From Brienomyrus brachyistius (Eukaryota; Chordata; Actinopteri; Osteoglossiformes; Mormyridae), in NCBI RefSeq assembly GCF_023856365.1, contig NW_026042451.1, positions 186,001 through 250,000 of the forward strand: a stretch of DNA of 64,000 nucleotides, in the 5' to 3' direction. Within the stretch, counting starts at the first letter, position 1. Each line of letters begins with the position of its first letter. The notes below the pieces were generated by a model that worked only from the letters and a program-made list of their open reading frames with translations, was not told the DNA's origin and did no database searches. Positions 57,146 through 64,000 of this stretch are shown here, piece by piece. A program made the position numbers and the translations under genes.

Positions 57146-60089
57146 ATGGCGGGCATGGTATTTTGCGCATCATTATCTAAGGTAAGTGCAGTTGTGTTAT
57201 TCGTAATTTCATGGTGGCAAGTTTATGGTTCTCAGTTTAGATTTTCGGGTAGGCTGCTTAACGTGATATAGCTAATAGGGAGAGAGTTTCCCAAAGTCGT
57301 TGTGACCAAAGAGCAACCTAAAGTGTCTGCGAGAACACATACTACAGTTGTTTTTAATGCTATGGCGTTTTTTGGAAACTTCACTGCAATTTATTATTGT
57401 GCATTCTTAATAAACTAGATCTAGCATAAGTGCCAGTCCACGTGATCAGATTTTAGAATTATAAATAAAATAATTTAAACTTACAAATTGTGCTGAATAC
57501 AGTTCTTCGTGATTTAAGACCACAAGTGAATACAGCATAGAGTTAACTGCAAATGTTATTTACTGCGGTTAGACAAAGCTAGTTAGATTAGTGTATTAGG
57601 TTTGCATGTCTGGCTACTTGTATGTCAAGCAAAGTGTGATCTATTTACCAAGCGTAATGTTTCATATTTGGTGGGAGGTCGAATATGTAAAAACTTCTTA
57701 AAATTTCATTTTCACGCATTGTTTTTTATTGGTTAAATTAGGGGATTTTAACAAGAGCTTCTTCGAATGTATGCTTTTGAAATTTAATCTGTTATTTGAT
57801 CTGTTCTAAACACCTCTGTGCTATGTTATCGGTGTGATTTTACTGCACCACCAGGCAATGATCCTAAGAAATTGTAACATGCATATGTCCACAGAAATGG
57901 GTGACTTGATACAGTTTTTAAGACAAAGAAATGTTCCAGAAGAAACAATTGAAAAATTGGAACAGGAAAAGGTAAGATTTAACTAAACCTAAATTACAGT
58001 AATATTTAGCGTCAAAATGAGTGGTAGTCGTAGGCATACACACACACTGTACTTGGTTTCTAAATCTGTGACAGTACTTAAATACTTTGTTGCATTAAAA
58101 TTGGCTTTCATTTATGTATGTTTAAACAGACTTGCAATATCAATAATGGGAAAGAACAAAATGTATGTAATACTGTGCATATTTAAATAGATGATTGTAT
58201 TGCACTATTTGTTTTCTTTAGATTGATGTCAGTGTCATTCTACTGATGACAGATGAGCAACTGAAGACATACTTGCCATCTTATGGAGATCGTCTGGCCG
58301 TGCTTGGATTTTGTAGGCGGCAGGAAGATTGTCCCCAAACTCGCAAATCAAAGCTTTTTGATCGCCTAAAATCCAAATTATCCAAAAAACAAAGAACTGA
58401 GGAATATGGAAAAGGCTCAACTCAAAAATTGGTCACAAAAAATGCGGAGAAAAGTGTAAGGAAGATAGAATTGGGGTGGATGCATTATGATGATGAAGAA
58501 AAGGTTTTAAAACAGGTGAGAACAAGAAAAGGTGGGGGCACACGGAAAATTGATGTCTCAAAGGATTCTAGCAAAGCAGATTTGATAAAAGAAGCGACAT
58601 GTCTCTTTTTTCCAAATGGAAAGAATGTGAAAGGGAACACCACAGAATTTGAGTTTGACTTGAAAGACTATCAGGAAATGTCAGTGGATGAAAGTGCAAC
58701 AGTGGGGAAATTGTACGAAGACACTAAATTGCCACTTCTTAGGTTCTACTTGGCAACAAAAACAAAAAATAGTACACAAAATCAGGGGAATGCAAATGTA
58801 GAATTTTCTGAAGAAAATTTAAGTTTTCAGGATTTTGAGAGTTCCACCCCATTATAGAACAGTCATCTCATACATCCCAAAATGCAGATGTACCAGATGT
58901 TATCTACATTGGGAATGAGAGAGACACTTCCAGCACCCAAAGCATATCTTTTCTTCACTCCACAGAGGTAGTGAGCACTGAACCATTTACTTTGGATCTT
59001 TTGGAAGACAGTAACGTAGTTACATTCGTCACAGATAATCATAGAGGCATTACTGAGCAAAGCATGGATGACACACTGCCTATGTCTCCTGAAAGTCAGA
59101 AAACACCAAGAATTCTAGTTGTTCACCGTGGAAATGTACTTCTTGAACTTATTTCACATTTTTCTGATGAAAGTATTCTAAGCAAAAATGTGAAAATCCA
59201 GCTTGTACTGCCAGATGGAAATTTTGAGATGGGGCATGATGATGGAGGAGTAGTAAGGGACTGTCTTTCTGAATTCTGGCATGACTTTTACGACCAGTGC
59301 ACCATGGGTAGTTCTTTGAAAGTGCCTTTTCTTCGTCACGATTTTGGCCAAGCACAGTGGGAAAGTGTTGGCCGTATAATAGCTTTTGGATGGCGGAAGG
59401 AAAAGTATCTTCCTGTCAGACTAGCTCCAGTGATTTTGGAACAAGCAGCCTCTGGGTATATCAAGAGTGATTTAATTGAAAATTTCCTCAAGTTTGTTCC
59501 AGAAGGAGACCGAGCAGTTTTCGAATCTTGGCGATCAGACTTTGACAGTGTTGACAAGGATGAATTACTTGAGATTTTGGATAATTACCTGTGTAGGAAA
59601 AGGCCAACAGCCAACAATTTTGGAGATATCCTTCAAGAGCTAGCACACAAAAAGCTGCTCCAAGAACCTGCATATGTCATTGATCAGTGGGCAACCACAC
59701 TTTCAACTGCTGGGCTAGAAATTGAGCAGATTTTAACAACTTACGAGTATCTGCTTCCGACAAGCAGAAAAGTTGTGAAGTCCCTTTCCTTCCCAGAGGC
59801 ACTGAACACCCAGGAGAAGGACATTCAGAGGTATGTAACTACATATGTGAGGGAGTCTGACCCGCAACGACTGTCGCTGTTTCTCAGATTTTGCACAGGA
59901 TCTGATTTATTTCTTGGTAAAATCATTAGCATTATCTTTACGCAAATAAAAAGCTTTCAGCGGAGACCTATAGCGCATACTTGTGGCTGTGTGTTGGAAT
60001 TGTCACTCCACTATGACAGTTATCTAGATTTCAGATCAGAGATCAACAAAGTTCTGGAATCAAATGTATGGGTAATGGACATTGTTTAA
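57146..60089 (+). CDS. Transposon-borne SAM-like / HECT-domain E3 ubiquitin ligase (one frame break)
   Basis: Proposed exons: 57146-57181 (12 codons from ATG, AAG|GTAAGT donor), 57855-57971 and 58222-60089. All are phase 0 and give about 670 residues if the break is bridged. N-terminus: a SAM-like helical domain (MGDLIQFLRQRNVPEE, IDVSVILLMTDEQLKTYLP). Middle: a basic region, then CLFFPNGKNVKGN and PLLRFYLATK, a module often found before HECT in fish proteins. C-terminus: a HECT domain with GHDDGGVVRDCLSEFWHDF and the C-lobe HTC motif (RPIAHTCGCVLELSLHYDSY) holding the presumed thioester Cys. HECT enzymes take ubiquitin from E2 onto that Cys and pass it to substrate. Frame 1 stops at TAG 58,855 while the HECT frame is open from 58,839, consistent with one base lost in the C run of TTCCACCCCATT. 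The first exon is the least certain; ATGs at 57,858 and 57,897 are alternative starts. Confidence 0.85.
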
Positions 60090-60806
60090 AAAGTTTGTGG
60101 TACTGAAAGTCCACTGTGACTTACGCAAATGTGTACCATGCATGTCTTAAAATGCACAATGTAGTGTTTGTTAACTTTGTTCCATGTAAAGTTTGATTAT
60201 ATCAGTTACACCATGGACACACAATTGTGCACATTTTGTATTGAAACATTTTACCTACACTGAGTGACTTTGTAGCCCTGAACCTTTATCTTTTGTTTGA
60301 ATTAGACTTATTTGTTTAAAGTGTCAACACCCAACAAAAAGGAGGAAAAGTTGAAAAATCCAAAAGAAAAGGGTAAATGCTAGTGTTAATTTAGATTAAT
60401 GCAAGTGTTCAGATGTTTTAGACATTTTATGCTTAGGTGTCTTTTGAATTCAAGAAGTTTAATTTGAATGTTCAGATGTTTTAGACATTTTATTCTGAGA
60501 TTTTTTTATATATATAATTATCGTTATAAGAAACTTATATGTTTTGGTGCTGTGCACTTTATTTTCACTCTATACAGTTTATTTCTGTTAATGTATTGGA
60601 TATTGCACAGGAATACATTAAAACAAAGTAATTTAAGACAAAAAATGGACTAATAAACAGTGTTTGGACTAATAAATAATACAATGTGAATTTAAATTTA
60701 GAATGAGTCTGTTTTGTACTTTTACAAATTCTCATTGAAATCAGTATGAATATAAATGCATATATTCCATGTGATAATTTCAATTGACATTTTTAGCATC
60801 AGTACA
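60090..60806. other. Convergent 3' region between the two transposon genes
   Basis: AT-rich and non-coding. AATAAA signals for the HECT gene lie near 60,650 and 60,671. No third gene was recognised. A short duplication (AATTTGAATGTTCAGATGTT and relatives) occurs around 60,405-60,490. Confidence 0.6.
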
Positions 60807-62624
60807 TCACTCAACATTTAGTTCACTAATAATTAGCTCTCTAAGTCTAATGTACATGTCCACCATTTCATAGACATCATCTGACACAGACAGATTATAC
60901 TCTGACATTAGTTCAACACAAACATGAAATACATCTTCATCACAAGGATAATCTTTAAACAAACAGTCTTCAAGACACAAGTCAGCCAGCTCAGGGTTCA
61001 CATTCTGCAACAAATCTGTAGCTCCATATAAATGAGGTACTGTATACATCAGTAAGGGACGTCCGTTAGGGGACCTCGAGTTGTGAACTGGTCTTATTCT
61101 GTGATTGTTCCATGCAGACGCAATTTCATCCAGTTCCTCCTGAAGACAGAAGAAATAATAGGCTATTTACACCTCAAGGTGGTGCAATCTGGTTACGTAT
61201 AAAAACAAGTACTGTAATGGTAATGCATACGTGAACTGTAATGTATAAATGTACAGGTTAAGAACAGTCATGAAAAACATGGAAAAGTCATGGAATTGGA
61301 AAATAAAATTTGCTCTGGCGTTTATTTCGTGGTGTTGCAATACACCGCTGAAATATCGGTCTTGAACGAACAGCCTCAGCTCTATTAAGTGAACGATGGG
61401 AGAAAGCTGCCGACAGTGAGACGTTTTTAATGTTAGTTGCTCCATACGCCGACTGTGACTTGTATAAATGACGTTCGCGCGTGATATCATAATCAGGGTA
61501 TGAAATAACTTATTGCACATGGTCATAAGAATATATTTCAGAATGATTAAAAAGTTATAGCAAAGTGGCCCAAGAGAAGACTGCAGTTAAGATCGGCTGT
61601 TATGTAAAATGCTACGATAATGCATTTGAAAATACAGCACAACCTGACATTATTATGACAGCAAATGTACACGTATTGTTTTGCTTTGCATGCACTACAA
61701 ACTGGAATATGTGCAATAATTTTATAGCCATAATTTACATTGCCATTGTGTGTGATTGGTGTTCTATGTTATGCCTACCTGAATCATGTTTTGGAAACAA
61801 AACTGGATCAGCGATTTGTCCAGAAACGTGTCCATAAAATGTCCATCTTCTTTGAGACTGTCAAAGATGTTCATCCAAAATTGTGCGCACTGGCTTCGGA
61901 GAGTGAGCCACCATCTTTCAATTCGTTGGTTAGTAGTACTTGGGCCTAAAGAGACACACTGTGCCGCAAATTTTTCATTGGACTGAAAAAATCTTTGCAT
62001 ATCTGCGATATAACTGTTCTCCGTTCCATGGTCCAGCCTGACTCTTGTAGGGCATCCTTCGTATTCAGAAACAGCTGTTATATAATATCCCGCAATAACG
62101 CGTGGATCATTGTTTGTTTTGTAAGATTCGAGCCAAATTATTTTCCGGGAAAACCCGTCGATACATCCACTTATGGCAATGCCGTACGGTTTTAACCTAT
62201 CATATCCATCGATGTGCCATACGTAATTGGGACCACGGCTATTGTACACTCTCCGACGCAGTCGATTATTTGCCCTTAGATCCACTCCCTGACCGTCTAG
62301 TAATCGCAATATCATGCGAACTGTCTCTCTGTCAGTAATAATCCCATGTAACCAACATTTCTGATGCATCCATCTATAGCCGTGCGACTGACCCGATGTT
62401 TGTAGCTGTTGTTGAATGAATGCTGCCACATCAGCCTCGTCAGTTTTGTTCTTTCTTCTCCAAAGCTGACGTCTGTACAGAATTCGCTCGAGGGTTCGAT
62501 TGCTAATTTGAACTCCATGTAACTCTTTCAGCAACGTTAGTATTTCTTTATTTGTGAAGCCCCGTTTAAAGTACTGCTGAATATGCTTAGCAAACATAAC
62601 TCCGCTAACTCTAGCCACAGTCAC
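60807..62624 (-). CDS. DDE integrase-like transposase (2 exons visible)
   Basis: Exons in transcript order: about 62624-61779 (CAG|GTAGGC donor) and 61139-60807 (CTTCAG acceptor, stop at 60,807). Phase is 0 and at least 392 residues result. N-terminal HTH-like region (GFTNKEILTLLKELHGVQIS), an IS3-like linker (HGYRWMHQK), then an rve-type catalytic core. The presumed DDE residues are D in WHIDGYD, D in VRLDHGTEN and E in NQRIERWW; 37 residues separate the second D from E. The second exon adds EELDEIASAWNNHRIRP, as in integrases where the C-terminal part contacts DNA, and a GRPLLMYTVPHLYG tail. The core is uninterrupted, so the enzyme may be active. The exact start is unclear: the frame is open upstream into the subterminal repeat and a 5' exon may exist. 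It lies convergent to the HECT gene inside shared TIRs. Confidence 0.88.
61140..61778 (-). other. Intron of the transposase gene
   Basis: 639 bp between a GT donor at 61,778 and an AG acceptor at 61,140 on the - strand. ORFs inside it on either strand show no similarity I recognise. Confidence 0.7.
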
Positions 62625-62654
62625 CTCAACTTGTTGTACACATTCATAAGGTTC

Positions 62655-63335
62655 TCCTGAGAAACTGTCATAATAATGAGAAAGTATCTCATAATAACGA
62701 GAAACTAAGTCGTAAAAATGAGAAAGTTTCTCGTTATTATGAGATACTTTCTCATTAGTACGACTTAGTATCTCATAATAACGAGAAGCTTTCTCATTTT
62801 TACGACTTAGTTTCTCGTTATTATGAGATACTTTCTCATTAGTACGACTTAGTTTCTCGTTATTATGAGATACTAAGTCGTAAAAATGAGAAAGTTTCTC
62901 GTTATTATGAGATACTTTCTCATTAGTACGACTTAGTATCTCATAATAACGAGAAACTTTCTCATTTTTACGACTTAGTTTCTCGTTATTATGAGATACT
63001 TTCTCATTAGTACGACTTAGTTTCTCGTTATTATGAGATACTAAGTCGTAATAATGAGAAAGTTTCTCGTTATTATGAGATACTAAGTCGTAATAATGAG
63101 AAAGTTTCTCGTTATTATGAGATACTTTCTCATTAGTACGACTTAGTATCTCATAATAACGAGAAACTAAGTCGTAAAAATGAGAAAGTTTCTCGTTATT
63201 ATGGGATACTAAGTCGTACTAATGAGAAAGTATCTCATAATAACGAGAAACTAAGTCGAAAAAATTAGAAAGTTTCTTGTTATTATGAGATACTAAGTCG
63301 TAATAATGAGAAAGTTTCTCGTTATTATGACTTAT
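62655..63335. repeat. Right subterminal fold-back array (~680 bp)
   Basis: About sixteen ~40-bp modules of the type TCTCGTTATTATGAGATACT + (TAAGTCGTAAAAATGAGAAAG or its reverse). Orientation alternates irregularly, so the strand folds on itself and also pairs with the left array. It is 2.5 times the size of the left array. Confidence 0.9.
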
Positions 63336-63370
63336 TTTTTTTCTTTTTGTGGCGGAAACGGGCTTCCATA
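63300..63370 (-). repeat. Right terminal inverted repeat (71 bp)
   Basis: Perfect inverse of 56690-56760. Confidence 0.95.
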
Positions 63371-63376
63371 CCATGC
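63371..63376 (+). repeat. Target-site duplication, right
   Basis: CCATGC, identical to 56684-56689. Confidence 0.9.
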
Positions 63377-63399
63377 CGCTTTAGTGAGGGTCAGATTAA

Positions 63400-64000
63400 T
63401 GAAACTGTCAGAATTTCATGATATGAAGAAGTCTTCATTCCAAGGACAAATGAGATGTTTCCTTGATGGAAAGTCTATCTCGTGAAATTTTCATCGAAGA
63501 AATTTTGCCATGGTTTCATAAAACTACGTAATGATTTCATTGAAACATTGATCTTCAACATGAGATCCTTACTCGATGGAAAGTCATTCACTTGTGATAT
63601 TAATTCATTCCGTCATGAAATTAAGTCGTTGTATCATGATACTACCTCTGAATTTCATGATGTGTAGAAGTCTTCATTACAAGGAAACATGAGATGTTTA
63701 CTAGATTGTAAGTCATTCTCTTCTAATATTGTAATTCCGTCATAAAATTAAGCCATGGTTTCATGAAACGAAGTAGAGATTTCAAGATTGAAGAAGTCTC
63801 AAATCAAAGGAAACGAGATGTTTCCTTGATGGAAAATCTTTCTCTTTTGAAATTATGCTATTCCTTGATTAAATTTTGCCATGGTTTCTTGAAACAGTGA
63901 ATCCATGAAGATGTGCTTATGATGGAAAGTCATTCTCGTGAAATTAAACCATTACTCGATGAAATTTAGCCATGGATTCAAAAAACTACCTCAGAATATC
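63400..64000 (+). repeat. Diverged ~115-bp minisatellite
   Basis: GATGGAAAGTC and variants recur near 63,465, 63,575, 63,703, 63,828 and 63,931, interleaved with GCCATGGTTTCATGAAAC and AACATGAGATGTTTCCTTG words. There are about five diverged units running off the window edge. No coding potential. Confidence 0.75.

Larger units (their letters stand above)
56690..63370. mobile_element. Complete 6.68-kb DNA transposon carrying transposase and HECT E3 genes
   Basis: The ends are TATGGAAGCCCGTTTCCGCC... and its exact reverse complement, with perfect inverted repeats of 71 bp (56690-56760 and 63300-63370). The element is flanked by a perfect 6-bp duplication CCATGC (56684-56689 and 63371-63376). 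Inside each end lies a fold-back subterminal array, larger on the right. Between them are two convergent spliced genes: a SAM-like/HECT protein on + (57146-60089) and a DDE integrase-like transposase on - (60807-62624). The transposase fold (HTH region with HGYRWMHQK, then an rve-type core) points to the eukaryotic IS3-like group (IS3EU) or a relative; that assignment is inference. The intact TSD and TIRs imply a fairly recent insertion. Confidence 0.9.

Noticed and set aside
58971..58973. GTG at 58,971 as start codon of a separate HECT protein
   Set aside because: The frame is open upstream to 58,839 with sensible sequence continuing from the middle domain, so a frame break in one gene fits better than a separate GTG start.
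61565..62338. + strand ORFs opposite the transposase
   Set aside because: They lie in the intron of, or antisense to, the transposase exon and lack recognisable domains.

Overview
This window looks like a ray-finned fish (teleost) chromosome. It has spliced vertebrate genes with GT-AG introns, fish-type retrotransposons (BEL/Pao, Ty3/gypsy), L2-like (ATCC)n-tailed repeats, hAT and Tc1-like relics, and a very large share of simple and tandem repeats. Two single-copy host genes are recognisable. They are the 3' two thirds of clcn7 (lysosomal ClC-7 chloride/proton exchanger, + strand, 16,329-22,883) and the 3' half of rgs11 (R7-type RGS protein, - strand, 27,814-29,438), arranged tail to tail. 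Both genes lie on 16p13.3 in human, which supports the gene identities. The 5' exons of both are absent from the window: upstream of each retained part I see only repeats. The species cannot be named from this sequence.

Layout. 1-810: the 3' end of a BEL/Pao retrotransposon with its LTR, inserted in a tandem array. 811-6,950: about five units of roughly 920-960 bp, each carrying a twin pair of tRNA-like genes (ten in all). One unit is split by a 1.77-kb solo-LTR-like insertion. 7,000-16,300: repeat graveyard containing a 0.28-kb direct repeat, an L2-like copy with target-site duplication, a decayed gypsy integrase, a hAT remnant, a CCAAT/HSE/TATA promoter-like block ahead of a lysine-rich exon-like ORF, and a roughly 230-bp AT-rich minisatellite of ten units. 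16,300-29,440: clcn7 and rgs11. 29,455-55,620: a 26-kb block of an 8-bp satellite (AGCATATT) inside an rgs11 intron, interrupted by four near-identical 1.85-kb LTR-like insertions. 55,620-56,680: decayed dispersed repeats. 56,690-63,370: a complete 6.68-kb DNA transposon. 63,400-64,000: another minisatellite.

The most interesting object is the transposon at 56,690-63,370. It has perfect 71-bp terminal inverted repeats, a 6-bp target duplication (CCATGC), large fold-back subterminal arrays and two convergent spliced genes. One is an IS3/retroviral-integrase-like DDE transposase (-). The other is a SAM-like plus HECT-domain ubiquitin ligase (+) with its catalytic Cys context intact. The association suggests a mobile element that carries its own ubiquitin ligase. 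The second notable object is the rgs11-intron satellite. On the rgs11 sense strand it reads ATGCTAAT over and over, which is both a POU octamer-like site and a splice branch-point-like motif, and it begins 15 bp from a splice acceptor.

Two apparent single-base deletions break coding frames, one in clcn7 exon 19,771-19,948 and one in the HECT gene near 58,850. Each could be an assembly error or real decay. All homology calls are from reading the sequence; no search was run.
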